Below are positions 1 to 14,100 of a stretch of 64,000 bases of DNA, piece by piece. This DNA comes from Leishmania donovani (taxonomy: Eukaryota; Euglenozoa; Kinetoplastea; Trypanosomatida; Trypanosomatidae). How positions within the stretch are numbered: position 1 is the first letter of the stretch; every line of letters begins with the position of its first letter. The notes under the pieces are model-generated. The model did no database searches. It had not been told where the DNA came from and saw nothing but the letters and a program-made list of their open reading frames with translations. The stretch lies in NCBI RefSeq assembly GCF_000227135.1, contig NC_018243.1, positions 272,923 to 336,922 on the forward strand, written 5' to 3'. Both the position numbers and the translations under genes were made by a program.

Positions 1-85
1 GCTGTGTATCGGTCTCGCGCAGCGGCTTTCCTAGTCCCCCGCCGCCCCCGTCCCCCTTTCTTTCCGCGCTATCGGCCGTATCATC

Positions 86-200
86 TGACGAAGGAGAAGG
101 GACGAGAGAGGGAGAGAGGGAGAGAGGGGGCAAAAACGCGCGTAGGGAAGAGAAGGGGAGGGGAGGAAAGAGGAGGGAGGGCGGGGAAGGGGTATGCACG
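86..200 (+). repeat. Polypurine (GA-rich) tract
   Basis: About 115 bases consist almost entirely of G and A on the plus strand, with repeats such as GAGAGAGGGAGAGAG. On the transcribed (minus) strand this is a polypyrimidine tract, the element that guides trans-splicing and linked polyadenylation in trypanosomatids. It could serve the next gene to the left of the window. Sequence composition is the only evidence. Confidence 0.5.
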
Positions 201-673
201 GCAGTGGAGAGGCCCACCGGCAGCAATGGGGGTGAAGGGGGCACGTGATCATCGTCGTCTGCCCCACCTCCCATCCCCCATCCGCCGCATCGATGCCGTG
301 CCGCCGCACTGCCTCGAGGTGGCGAGTAAAACGTAAAGGGAAGGTACAAGTGAAACGAAGCAAAGAACGAACGCACAACACATGAAGGAGAGAGTGCGCT
401 CCTTCAGAGAATGCAGCCCACCGGGGGGAGAGAGAGCGGCTGGAAACAGGGTTTGTTGGGGCACACGCCTCGGCGCACCTGTGTGAGTGTGTGTGCGAAG
501 GGAGGGAGGGGGTACTTTCATCGGCCCTGGCGTGTACACACACCACGGAAACACACACACACACGTACACACAGGTGCGCACCTTGCAGAGAGACGCGAG
601 CCTTCATCGCCCTAACCTTCTTCTCTTGTCGACCCGTGCACACGGGGCATCGCTTTCAACTGGTGAGGGAGAC

Positions 674-687
674 GGGGGGGGGGGGGG
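674..687 (+). repeat. G homopolymer run (14 G)
   Basis: Fourteen consecutive G are seen on the plus strand in the VPS13 downstream region. Such runs are typical of trypanosomatid intergenic DNA and are prone to length variation and sequencing error. Confidence 0.8.
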
Positions 688-2156
688 CAGCAGTGAGAGA
701 GGGGTCGGGAGACAGTGAAAGGGACAGAGTGCTGGGAGGAGTGCCCCACATTCCTGTCCACATCCCTCCCAATATCAGCCTCCTTCACGATGATGAGCCG
801 ACGCTCTGTAGCGTGGGTGCCGCACTCGGTAGGCTTGCGTCAGCTCGTAACGCCTCCTGAAGGCGATCTGGCGTGCTGCCGGAAGGGCGGTGCCGACGCA
901 TCGGCTCCTGCTTGCGTGGTTCGAAGAGCGCTGGTGGAGTCCCGGCGGCGTCGCAGGCCGCCGCTGTTAACGGGACCGAAGGCATTTGGCAATGTCTCTG
1001 ACAAAAGCTCACGCAGAAGGAGAGAGGGGGCCGCGCGATGGTGGCAAGCGACGTGCGGCTTCAGGGAAAGAGGGAGAAAGGGAGAGAGGAAGGGGAGCAG
1101 CAGAAGCAAGAGAGAGAGAGAGAGACAACGGCGGCGATGTCGATGATGGTGCTGCTGTGGTGCACTGCGTATTAGTGTGTGTCTGTTGAGTGTATGTTCG
1201 TTCCGCCACACAAGTGGTGCCACTGTTGAGTCCTTCTCCTTTCGCTGCGCGCGTGATGTATATCCGTGTATACGCGTCAAGCGGTGACTGTGTATCTGTA
1301 ACGTGTATAAGGCTGTGTGCAGGTGTGTGCTCGTCCCATGAAGCGTACGGGTGGGTGCGCGCGTTCAGAAGCAGGTCGGAGAGAGCCACTGCGAAGAGAG
1401 GGCGAAGAGAAGCGGAAGAAGATAGTGAGGGAAGTGGAGCCAGGTGAGAGGCGGTGACGCACACACACGCACTCGTGCGCGTACAACCATACTCGCATGC
1501 GGGAATGTGGGCAGGAGCGGAAAAGGTGCAACAGAGAGGGACGTATATGTAAAGGGCGCTCTTCGCATACCAGGCGCACCGCTCATCCATTTCCCCGCCG
1601 CTTCTCTCCCTCCCCTGTCGGTCCCCACCATGACAGCAGTGGGAGGGAGAGAAGAAGACGGTGCCAGCGCAAGGACGCTGTGGCGGTCACCCGAGCCGAC
1701 ATCACAGCAGAACTACAAGACAGGCGTGTGCGCGCGCGAGAGATGGGGAGGGGAGGGGGACAACGTGGCCGCTCTTGACGGCCACCGCTCCACGTCGTCC
1801 CTCCTCTTCACACGCAATCAAGTTTGATTTTCGTCGACCGGAGTAATGATGTTGTTGCTGTTGCGTGTGTGTGCGCGCACACAGATAGCGGGATAGGCAG
1901 CGATACAGTACGTCGGGGGCGAGGCAAACGCCCTTCAGCCCACGGCGCACACAGACACTCACGCGCTCGCGCCCATCCTCAGATGGCACCCCCACCACCA
2001 GCCCAGCAACAGATAAAGAAAAAGCAATGCCGAGAGGAGGAAGAGGAGGAGAGCACCAAAGCAAAACACGTCTGGGGTGCCACCGACATGCGGCTGCAGC
2101 CTTTCCCGGTAGTTAGGTAGACGCCCTCACCTGACCTTCCTTGCTTGCCTGCCCCC

Positions 2157-5100
2157 TTACTTGTGTGGCGGCGGCGAAGCGACCTGCTTCAGCAGACGCC
2201 TCTGCCACATGCGACGCCGCAGATTGCGCTCCCCCTTGCTCACAATCGTCCAGCCGTCGCGGTCGCCACCGATGACGGTCCATTCGGTCGTCCAGACCCA
2301 CCCCGCCGGCGCGCGTATCTCATGCCGGCTCGGCACCTCGTGGCCGTGCACATCCTGCCACGCGGGGCAGTCGGACGGTAGGTACCGCTTTCCCCACCCC
2401 AGTAACGACACCTTCTTCTCGTACTCGTACACCTCGACAACCGTGCTCGGCGGTGGCGCGCTCGCGTTACTTGCCGTGCGCGGCAACGGGGTCGACGACG
2501 CGCCAGGAACCGGAGCCACGGTGCTGACCGTGTCTACCGGCAGCATCTTTCCACTGGCGCTGCGGACGTAGAGGTTGGGGGCCGGCACCATGGAGCCCGC
2601 CGACTCCTCAGCCGATGCTGCGGCGGCAGACTCGGCCCTCTTGTCCCGCTTGCTCCGGCTGTGAGAGCGGCGCTTGTCGCCGTCCCCTGTGCACTGGTGG
2701 CTGCTGTTCGGCATCCTCGGCGACGCAAGCGCCTCGAGCTCCGAGTTGCTGCGCGAATGCCTCGACATCTTAATTTGCTTGTCGCGTGACGCGCTCGTGC
2801 TGCGGCCAGCCACGGCCGTCGCATTCCGCGAGGCGCTACCGCCAGCGCCAATGGCAGGTGACTCGCTCACGCCGGTGATCGACTGGCCCGCGTCTGGCAT
2901 CTCCTCGTCGGCCTTGTCGTCGTCGTCTTCGAGCATGCCAGAGTGGCTGCGCAGGATCGAGCCTTTCACGCCAACGTTTCGACCCACAGCCGTCCAGCTG
3001 CGCAAGAGTTCGTGAATCGTCTGCGCCTTCTCCATGTACTCCTCTTCAGCAAAGAACTCGGAGTTGGCGCGCTGCGACTTCGAGGACGACCTCTCCCAAG
3101 GCCAAGTGACGCCAACCTTACTGCCGCTGCTGCTCCGTATGTGGCTGGAGGATCGCGGGCCGAGCGCCCGACTCTTGCGCGCCTGTAACTGCTCCACCGT
3201 CGTCGCCTGCAGCATACCAGGCGACGTAAACCCGATCGTGCTCTCCTGCGGCATCGTGATGGTCCTGGCGAAGGCGGACGATGGCGTGCGGCGGTGCTGC
3301 GTCTCCATACCAGGGCACACGCGTAGGTAGAAAGCAACGCGCGAGTACGGCAGCGGCCGGATCAGCGCCGTCCATCGCATGCGCCGCACCCGCACCTCGT
3401 CTGTCAGCCGGTCCGTGTAGATGCCGTAGTACTTGGTGCTGTACGTCCAGCCCATGAAGTTGGTGTTGTAGCGGTCCAGCGTCCACCGGTCCTCCGGGAT
3501 GGGTGTCTTGTTCTTGCCGTACGTGGCCTTCTCGCGCTGCGATGGGTACCACTCTGGGCCGTCGACGCTGGAGATGAGATGATCGCCTGACCAGGTGCCA
3601 GTGCTGCCCTGGATGCGCTGATACTGGTAGACCGACGCCAGAGACCGCCAGGGGGCGACGCCGCCGTTGGCGTGGAAGTCACGGATCGGCCGCAACCGCC
3701 GCGTCTTCGGAATGTAGGTGTCCGTGACGAGCTTCGCCAAGGTGCCCGTTGCCCGCGACATATCCGAGAGCAACCCCGACATAGGGTTTGCCAGCACGCC
3801 AACCAAGCCTTGCGCCGTGCCCTTGAGGAGCCCGGCAGCACCCGACTCCGCCGCGCCCTCCATCGGACGCTGAACCACCCCCTTGATGCCGCTTGCGAAT
3901 CCCGTGAAGACGTTCTGCTTGCGCCGCTCTCGCTCTGAGACACCGCCGCCCATGCTGAGCAGCCGCGACCACGAGGCCGTGATGTTCGAGACGGCGCCGA
4001 GGCCACCACCGGCAAACTCCTGCGCGAAGCCGGCAGAGCCGCGCGCCAGCCCTGTCGCGAAGGCCGACGGCGACGTCGAGAGGCCCTCGATCGGTTCACG
4101 AAAGAGGCGAACAGCGCCGTTGCCGAACCCGGAGGCGAGCTTGAGCGGCGCACCAATCATCGGCAGCGACGACGCGTACTGCAGCAGGAGTCCCTTCAGC
4201 TGGGCAAGCAGCCTGTCCGTGTAGGTCTTGCCCACCCACTGAGCGAAAATGCCGAGTCGGCTGGTCTGCTTCGCCGTGACAATGCCCGGCGCCGCCACCG
4301 TGACATCCTCGCACGACTGCAGCATCATGGACAGCAGCGCCGCATCCTTCGAGTTGATGTTCTCACGAAAGAAGTCGTGCTCGTCCACGTCGCGGGTCAG
4401 CCAGACACGGACAACGATAGGGTTCACAATGAAGCGCTCCAGCGTGAGCCGCGAGGCCCAGATGTCGATCTGCACGGGAGCCTTCCGAAACAGCGTTGCC
4501 GGTGTCGGGCAACGCTCGTAGGCGGCGGCGGCGGCCTCCTGCAAGGCAACCGTGGTCACGTTGCCGGCTACGATACTCTGGTTTGACTGCATCGAGTGCG
4601 GCGCATCTTCGCCGCTGCGCACCGCCCGCACAAAGCCCGCGATCGCCACAAGAAGCGTGTCGGAAACGCGCAGCGCCAGCGGTACCACGTCGAGCCGCAC
4701 CTCCTCTAGGCAGATGAGGCCCTTGGCGGGCACCAGGATGCGCTCCAGGTAGCCGGAGGCGGCCGCCGTGGACTTGGACGTGCGCAGCGACAGGAGGCAC
4801 GAGTCGTACCGCGGTGACACCTCCGTCTGGTTGTCCACCTGAAAGTTCTCGATGCTGAACTTCGTCATCTCGCGGTCCTTCTGACGGTCCCAGCTGAAGC
4901 GCACGTCCGTGACAGCGCAGAACAAGACATCCATGCTCGGCATCACCACCGACAGCGTCATGACGGCCATGTTGAGCAGTACGTTGATCGGAATGGGCGG
5001 CGCCGCGACGCCTACGTAGGCGATGGGCAGGGCCGCCTTTGCCGGCGTGATCTCGATGATCTGCTGGCCGTTGCCGCCAAAGCCGAGTGTGTAGAGCACG

Positions 5101-8100
5101 CCCTCAGCCGACGCGGAGGCAGTGTTCATCTCTTGCGGCGTCATAGATCGACCAACGTCGAAGGACACCTCGTGTAGCTGGCGACGGCCGTCGGAGCTGA
5201 GGAGCTCCAGCTGGATCAGCGTCGTGACAGTGTTGTCGAGGAACAGCTCCGTGCCGTGGCCAGGGATAGCGTGCGCCATGAGCCGGCCCTTGCTCTTCGC
5301 CGCGGTGTCCCGCACGTTGATAGTGTAGCCGGTACGGTTGAGCAGCAGGTACGGCGCGTACACCGGCGGCTCTAACACGACGTAGGTGTAGGAGCCCCGC
5401 GCCGTAATCGACACCTCGAGGAAGCGGTCGCGCTGCTGCAGGGGGCCACGGCTGTCACCGATGCCACTGGCGCCACGGACATCCAGACCGGCTGCGCGGT
5501 CGCTGGTGTCTGCAAGAGGCTTGTACGCTATGATGAGCTCGTTGTGAATGCTCTCAATCCCTATCGGGGTGCCGTAGAGCGGAGCAAGCGGGCTCTGCAA
5601 GATGTGAAGATTGTAGCCGATCTCCGGCCCGCACAAGGGGGTCTCGAGAAGTGGAGTGGCGCTATGCGGAGGCAGCGCCATCACCTGCGTTGGGGCGTCA
5701 GAGAGGAAAACGATTCTGTCCTCCGTCACCATTTCCTGCAAAGCATGCTTCATGGCGTCCATGTCTTGCTGCGGCATCGGCGCCCCCGTCGGCGGCGGCA
5801 CATCGCCGTCCCCTGCCTTAGAGTGCTTCTGCTGGGCCGCCACCATGACCTCCGTGACCGCCGCCGCCTCTCTCGCCGTGATGCCACTGTACGTGGACGG
5901 GGCGGCGTATAAGTGCAGGTGGCTGCGGTTCACAAGGACCCACCGCGGTGTGATGGTGACCAGCACCGACCCATTCGGGTCCACCTGGGAAGAGTAGGCA
6001 AGATGAATCACCGTCGGGCCGGGTGTATGCGCAGACGGCGCCGTGCCCTTCTTCTTGCTGCTACTGCTGGCGGCCGGGGGCAACTTTTGTTTGTCGCCCG
6101 CCTTGGCGCTGCAGTGCTGCATGATGACCACACCGCGCTGCTGTGCGTGCAGGGGGACGCAGGCGCCGCGGTACTCCTTATGGTAGAGGTTCACAAAAAA
6201 GTCCTCGCTCTTGCGGATGTCCATCGGGCAGGCAGCGATGCTCGCGTTCATCTCGGCGTTCAGGACGCTGTAGTTGGGCTCGGCTTCGTACAGCCGGTTC
6301 TCCCCGCTCCGCGTGCACTCCCGCAGCGTCAGCGGGATCGGCGAGTGGTTCAGTAGAACATACGGCGTGGAGAACATGATGGAGCAGTTATTGGTGACAA
6401 GAGATGCGCGAATAACGAGCTGACGACGGTACTGCGAGCGCAGAATGACGAACGGCTTGTCCGGCGACACGGCGACGGGCGTCAGCGTGGAGAAGACCTC
6501 CTCTTCTTCCGCCTCTTCCTGCTGCCCCTTGTGCAATGATGATGCAGAGAGAGCAGCCGCGTCGGCGACCGCGGTTCGACGGCCACGCTGCCGCACCTCT
6601 AGCATGAACGCAACCTGGTTCAAGGTGTAGCCGTTCAGCCCCAGGTCGGCGCTCTGGCGCACCTCCAGCACGGTACTCGCGAGTGGCTGCACCGGCCGCG
6701 ACGTCATCTTTCCCTTTGCCAGCAACCCGCCAGCGTCTGGGATGACATTCACGATGAGCCGGTACGGTAACTTGTTGCGCAGGCGGAAGCGCGACTCGAT
6801 GGTGATAACAAAGGTCGGCACCCCGCCACGCATCTCCTCTTGCCGCACGTAGACGACAAGTGTCATGGACTTGGTAGCGGCTGTCTTGGCCTTGCAGCAC
6901 ACAATGAGAGGCGCGCCGCAGAGCACCTCTTGCACCGTGGGCATTGTTGACGGGCCGCGCGAGACGCGGCCGCTCAGCGCCTCTGCTACGGGCTTGCCAG
7001 CTTCGTACTCGACCCGGTCCGGTGTGTTCACGGGCTGCACCAAGATAGAGGTGTTGAGGTCGACCGTTGGTGCCACGTAGAAGCGCTCCCCCGGCCGCAC
7101 AGGTGGGTTGTTGGACGTAGACGCCAACGAACAGCTCAGTCGGTTCTCGAAACAGATGATCGTGCGCGAGACGTGCAGTGGATAGACAACCATCGTAACC
7201 GTGCGACGCAGGTGGCGCGCACCCTCTTCCTGGCTCAGCACCACTCTCGTCTCTAGTACCATGTCCTTGGTTTGCACGTACAGGGGCGGGTTGGAGAGGC
7301 TGGTGGCGTAACCCTCGTACTGCGGCTCGTCTGGCTTTGCCTCGCGGCGGATCGTCACGGATGGCTCACTGGCCGCGAAGCGCAGCGTGCCGCCGCGGGG
7401 CGTGACGCGACGGTCGCCAACTGAGAGTATAACGTTGCAGTTGTTCGTCACGTACACATGCGCATACACGCGCTTCGGCTGCCGAGCCGCAGCGGCGCCG
7501 ATCAGCCGCCGGTTCGCCGCTGAGAGGGCGTCAAAGATGGACATGTTCACCATGCCCGCCGTCGCGCCGCTGAATTCCGCTGACAAGTCCGCAGCGGCAC
7601 TTAGTGGGCAGAACGGACTCAGCTCCGCTGCCGTGTTCGCATCCTGAAAGCCGCCCTCTCGCCCTTCCTGCTGCTGCAGCCACGCCGCCTCGTCGAGGAA
7701 GGAGGCGTCAACGTACATGGGCATGCCCTGGCTCGGCGCCGTCTGCTGCGTGCGTAGCTGCTTCTGCCCACGAAACCGCTTGCGCAGCTGTTTCTGCAGC
7801 GCCGTGGCGGCGCCGTAATCGGCCGCCATCCCGCTCAGCAGGCGGATGTTCTGCGGTGACACCACGTAGTCGAACCGATCCGTGCGCACCGTGTAGTCGT
7901 GCGCCTTGACGCTTCCAGAGATGTTGGCGTCGAAGTGCTCAACCAAAGGCTCCCAGACCGCCGCGGTGTTGCTGAAACCGTACAGCGATGCGCGTAGCGT
8001 GAGTTGCAGGTCCATGGAGGGGTCGACGGAGAGCAGCACGTTCCGCATAAAAACATGGGCCATGTCGCTCTTGGACCCGAAGACAATGCCGTCGATCAGC

Positions 8101-11100
8101 GGCACCTCAACCCAGAAGTTCATCGCCGGGACGTGATCGTGGCCGGTGCAGCACTTGTAGCACAAGATGCCGGGCCTGTTCGATGCCGGCGCCAGGTAGG
8201 CATCGCGTTGGCCACAGTGCTGGCACTCGCCAGCCTCCAGCACCGGCACCAGCGGGTCAAGCGACTCGGTCTCGTACTCGATGCGCGGCGTCACACGCGA
8301 GACGGTCGTCTCCTCAATGAAGGCGGCGCCGAAATCTTTGCCAAGCTCCACAAGCGACCGCAACAGCGTCGCACGAGTGCAGAACTCGATCGAATCCAGC
8401 ACTACCGACACGCTCACATTCTCCACCCCGCTCACGTTCATCACTATGTCCGTCGGCAACAAAATGTGCTCTTCCTCCTCGCCCGAGCGGACGTTGAGCA
8501 GCTGCACCGACACGGTCCGCCGCGCCGGCTGCTCGTTTTCGTTGTCCTGTGCAAATTTTATGCGGCACTGCATGCACAGTGCTACGGAAAGATCCACCAC
8601 CTCCTCCGAGAGCATCTGCACCTCCATCGTGTCGCAGTAGAAGGTGGCCAGCAGTCGAACGGTGCGGTCGTGCAGCTCGATGGCAGTGCTATGCGGCACG
8701 CGTGGCGCCGCTGACTTTACCAGGGTGTCCATCGACGAGATCTCTGTCAGTGCCGCGGTGCTGGAGGCGCGCGCGCTTACAGGTGACTGCGGACTGCCTG
8801 GGCTACCGCGCCGCGCCACGCCACCGCCAGGCGATCCCATTGGTCGAGACAGGAAAGGGCGGTAGAAAGCCGTGTTCGACAGGTTCAAGAACTCCTTCTT
8901 AAAGCGCACACTGTCGGTTGTGAAGAGCGCCGTCGACGGCGCAAAACTCACGTACGAGCCGATCGTGTACATGCCCGGGATATGAACGGTGCCGTTGGTG
9001 ATGGTCAGCTCGCAACCTTCGCACAAGACAATCTGGCCAGACGGGGCATCAGTGAACACAAGCTTGTGATTATTGAGGTCCAGCACGTAGCAGCACCGCG
9101 TGCGGCTCGCTGTCAACAGCACATGCTTGTTATCCAGCACCACATCCTCCTGCAGCGTGGTTGTCTCATCCATGAGACTGAGGATCGGAATCGGATCGAT
9201 GGGCACGCGCAGCACCTTGTAGCAGAAGGGTAGGTAGAGCACCTCGCGTGTGTCGAAGAGAATCGTCGGCGAGATGGCCACGTTGAAGATAGCAGCGGAG
9301 ACGCTAATGGTGTTCTCGACCATGCTGGAGCCAGCGTCCACATCGATGACGGGCTGCGGCTGCACAGAGAGCATGTGCAGCTTCGTCACAGTGAGGACGT
9401 CAACCAGCTCTTGAATGCGCGAGGTGCGAGGAGCGCCGGCCTGCGGCCCTTTGCCGAGCTGCGACGACGGCGGCACCCCTGCGTCCACCGGCTGCGGCGC
9501 CTCCACCTCGGCGCCGACGTGCTGCACATAGATGGAGTCGACCTGGACATCCGTCATCTTGCCGGTGGTGGTCACGTCGGTGCTGAGCACTCGCGCCTCC
9601 TCGACGCGCAGGCGGAACAGATCGGCCACCTCGGCTTGCAGGAAACCGATGTGGGCGATGAGGGTGAAGGACGTAATCGGGGACCCCTCCGTAGGCGTGT
9701 AGAAATGCGGCACGGACTGCGCTGCCGGAGACGGCGGCCTGGCTACCGCCGACGAGGAAGCCCCAGCCGTCGTGCTGCCTCTTTGCGAGCCTGACCTGGC
9801 CCCTGACGCAGCCGTCGTCTGAGGCCCCGCACCGCCAGAAGTTGTGCAGCTCAAGTTCGGTGGCGGCTGCGGTATATGTAATCCCGGCGCAGAGCCGCCG
9901 CCGCGGTTCTGCCCACCAGTCTTCTCTTCTGACGGCGAGGACGCCACCGCGTTGCGCGCGCTGGAACGTCCATCGACTGGGGCGCTCGTCGTCGTCGTCG
10001 CAGGGGTACGATCGATCTCCGTCCCGTTTAGCAACGCTCCAAGAACGATCATAGCAAAGTCCGTCTGCTCGTGAGTGAGCATCATGGAGAGCATCGGCAC
10101 ATCCACCTTCAGCATCGATTGCAGCTGTACAGCCGCTCCGTCGCTTCCGTCCCCTGCGTCCCCTTTCGCCGTCTGCCCCTCCTTCACTTTGGCGGCACCG
10201 GTCGACGTGGCCACTGCCACCGCCGCAGCTGTGGAAGAGTCCATCAGAGCCGGCAGCGCGCGCTGAAACTGCACAAATATGTTGCAGTCTTTCTGAAAGC
10301 AGCTGGCACCCCGCAGCAGCATCCCCATCGTGCGCACCTGCACAGCAAACACCTCACGTGGCATCGCCGCCAGCTTCGCCTCTGGCTCCGTGAGTTGTGG
10401 CGGCGTCGCAGAGGGGGCGGCGCTCGCTGTCGCGTCCGCTTTCTTCCCGGCGGTGGTGTCACTAGGAAGCACCAGCTGACTCCTCACAGTCAGGCTGCCG
10501 GGCGAGAGCAGCACACCCATGGTGGCAGTGGGCTTATCGACCATAAACGCCTGCGGACGGCGCACTATCACATCGATCTCCATCAGCTGCTCTGCCTCGC
10601 TTCTGCGCCGCATCGACTCCGCGGCGCGGTCCGAGACGTAGGTGTAGGCCTTATCACGATTACCGTCGGAGATGTGTGCCTGCGCCTCGCGCACGACGCC
10701 CACAACGGTGCGCACCACATCAGGCACCAGAACGAAGAAGAGACTGCCCACGCGGCACTTCATGTGGCGCGTGTACGTCGGCGCTGTCGACTCAGCGGCG
10801 TTGGCACCTGCTGACTTTGCTGTGAGCTTGGTGGCGGGCGGCGCACTCGTCTTCACCTCATAAGTCACCAGCGCATCTACCGGTGCCACCAGACTGCGCA
10901 TCACCGCACCGGCGCTGCCTGCCGGATTCGCGCCTGGGCCCGGCGCGTCGCCAGCCTCGGTGTCCTCATACGGGTATATAACGGTGCGGTAGTTCGTGTT
11001 CACGCTGGTGCTGTCCACCATGAAGAGACTGCCCAGCGTCACGGTGAGTTTATTGGCGCCGTTAGGGTACGATTTCGACCCGCACGCAATGCGCGCGATG

Positions 11101-14100
11101 TGCAGCACGGCCACCTCGCGGTCGCCCTGGCAGAAACGGACACGGCACTCGACCAGTGCCGCCTTGAAGGTGAACGGCATAGCCGAGGTATGCGTCACGA
11201 CTGCAGCGGCGGAGGCTGCGACGGTGCTGCCTGTCGCCCTCTTGCCGCCTTTGCCGCTCCTTGGTGCAGTCGCGCCGGCAGAGATCGGCTGGGCAGCGGA
11301 AGAGGCAGCGGTGTCCGGTTCGTCAGGGCCGGGGATGTGCACCGAGAGGAGCGTGTTCACGAGCGTGCCGATGCTTTGTGGAATAAACGTCACAAGCACC
11401 GCACCGAGCTGGACGTCGGACGTTCGGTCGACAGGATGGAAGGCCACACACAGCGCTGCCTCGGCCGGGGTGGCGGCAGCGTCGCCCTTGGCGTTGGCAG
11501 CTGCGTCGGTGCTCACCTTGCCACCGCTGCCGCTCCCCGCAGGGGCCGCTGTTGATGCCGCCGCGTGCGCGGTTCGATTGCCTGCGCCGGAGCCTGCTGA
11601 AGAACCCACCGTTTCGCTCTGCAGCATGCAGCGGCCCGTCGACTGGTCGATCATGCTGAGCGACGGAACAGTAAGCGCAACGCTGCCGTTCGGCAAGACG
11701 GTGGTGTCCAGCGCCGCGAGCGTGAGCGTGTGCGTGTTGACACCAGCGGGGTCGTGAACAGCGACCAGCAAGCCGTCGATATGCACCTTAACAGTCCGCG
11801 AGGGGGTTGGTGGCGACGAGGCTACGTTGGCACGTTTCTTGCCCTCCGCCTGAGGCGCACGCGGTGTGCGTGTGGCCGACCGATGCTGTGCCGAAGCCGG
11901 CATCGGTGCGGCAGCGGGTGTGGCAGGGTTGCCGCTCTGCTGCGCCACCGCCTTCTCGTATGCGCCGTAGTAGTTCACGTCGCGCGGCATGAGCACATTA
12001 CGCTGCGCGAGGAGCACGAGTCGCTCTACCTCCGCGGGGTGGAAGAGCGCCGTTGTCCGCTTCATCTGCAGGTCGATCATCTCCACCCCGCGGTTCGCCT
12101 CGTACGCGAAGTGCAGCGCTGACCGCTTCAGCAACGAGGGGATGCTGTACTCCTGCACCTTCACCACCACCGACAGCGACGCAGCGCTGGAGTTCATTCG
12201 CACCGCGGCCCGCATGACGCCGAGCCGCATCTCCAGATTTCCAGACCGCCGTCGCAGCTGCATCGCGTCGCCAGCGAGGATGATGCGTGGCTGCTGCCAC
12301 AGGACGTTCAGCACAAGGAGAGAGGAGTCAGCCATTTGCTGGGCGGCCGCCGCCATGCGGGCCCGCTGCTCCCGCATCACGCCAAGGCTCGCGATCTTCG
12401 CCACCGGCTCCGCCGGAGAGGCAAAGTAGTCGGCCAGCCCCTGTATGATGGGCATCGACGCCAGCGCGTGCAGCTCGCCGATTCCGAGCTGAATCTTGTT
12501 GATGTTCGCCACCGGGTCCGACTTGAACGTGAATTGAAGCACCTCGGCCTGGCCGGGCTCGGCGGTGGCCGAGGCCCAAGCGCCGGGCGCGCTGCTTGCA
12601 CTCTCGGCCGCAGCGCCACCGCCGCTCGCGATCAGCGGCGAGGACGGCAGGTCCGCCTCCTCCCATTCGTCCCCCCAGTCACTTTGAGTCGCCGGGGCCG
12701 GCGCAAGGGCGTTGCCGGCGGCGACACGGGTAGAGGACGGCCGTCCGCAGGAGGAACGCTTGCAGAGAATCTTCTCGCCTGAGCGGGCGTCCACCACGCT
12801 GAGCTCGCGCACCTTCACAGCGACCTGCTTCACGGTTGGCAGCTGCACCACATCCGCGAGGAGGGCGCCGATGTGCGCCTCGATGAGCGTCTCGCGTCGC
12901 GAGTTCAGGAACGGGATAACGACGCTAGGGGTGGTGACGATGACGCGCATGCCGCAGCGGCTGCCCGTGGCGGCAGTCCCGCTCTTCGGTGCTGCACCAC
13001 CACCTCCACTTTTGCCTCCCGCATAGTCAGCCGGTGGGAATGCGCAGGTGGCAGCCGTCATTCCTTTTTGAGTTGCCGTCCACGCCGAAAGTACCGCCTC
13101 GTTGCACACGAGATCGGAAAGCGCCAACCACTGGTCCGAGACGGCGAAGCGGCGCAGAGTGAAGTCGGCCGAGAGCACCGACATAGTGAAAAGCTGCGTG
13201 CTGGCCGGGGAGTCGCCCTCACCGCTGCTCGCCTCCACAGGCCTGCGCCTGCTCAGGCCACGAGCAGCGGCACCCGTGGAGGAGGCCGGCAATGCGCCAA
13301 CGCTGCTGCTGCTGCTGTTGTGCCCGCCGCTGTCCTTCGCATCGCTGCAGCCCACGGAGCCCATCATCGACTCCACCCCTGCGTCGGCGCTGCGCAGGGC
13401 AGTGCGTCGGACGCCGAAGTCGCGCATAAGAATGCCGTGTGTGGTGAGCGAGTCAGCGAAGTGCAGCGAGCCCGCCTCACACCACACTAGCGCCGCGCGG
13501 TTGTTGTCACGCACGTCGTCCAGCTCGAGACTCTTCCACCGCACGCCCACGCAGTTGGACGGCAGTGCGACCGACATCGAAACGCCTATGCTTTGCAGCT
13601 GGAAGCGAGACGACGACGCGTCGATAGGGTTGCTCGCCGCCTCTCCCCATGCGTCGGAAAGCAGCATCGATATCCTGCCGAGATGCATCGACATACAAAG
13701 ATCGCCACTGCGGTTGCCCTCAGCGCCGCTGTCGCGGTGAATCGCCCTCGCTGCTACCCCCGCAGACGACGCCCCACCACGCAGGACGCTCGTGCTGTCT
13801 CCCTGCGCCGCGACAGGCTCGCCGCTCTTGCCCAGCACCATCTGGCGCGCCTCGGCAGCCTCCAACGCATAGGCGGCGATATCGACCGGGTCTGCGCGGG
13901 TCAGGTTCTGGCGCAGTAGAGTGACCAGTTGCACCAAGTCCGTCTCTCGCAGCTCCAGCGACACGTCCTCGCTGCGGATGTCGATGCGGGGCGGGTCCTC
14001 CGACTGAAGGTCGAGCGCGGTGTGCACAGCCATCTCGAGGTGCGTCTCTGCGGGCAAAAGAGGGGAGCGCTTGCTGACCGGCGGCGGCGCATTCAGAGGT

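Larger units (their letters stand above)
1..2156. other. Intergenic region / VPS13 3'UTR
   Basis: No convincing coding region is seen on either strand; short open frames here are arginine-rich or serine-rich and overlap one another. The stretch lies downstream of the VPS13 stop codon, so much of it should be 3'UTR. It holds a purine-rich tract at about 86-200, a (CA)n run near 550-570, a run of 14 G at 674-687, and GA-rich stretches near 1,060-1,125 and 1,380-1,430. Any upstream gene of the same unit would lie to the left, outside the window. Confidence 0.6.
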
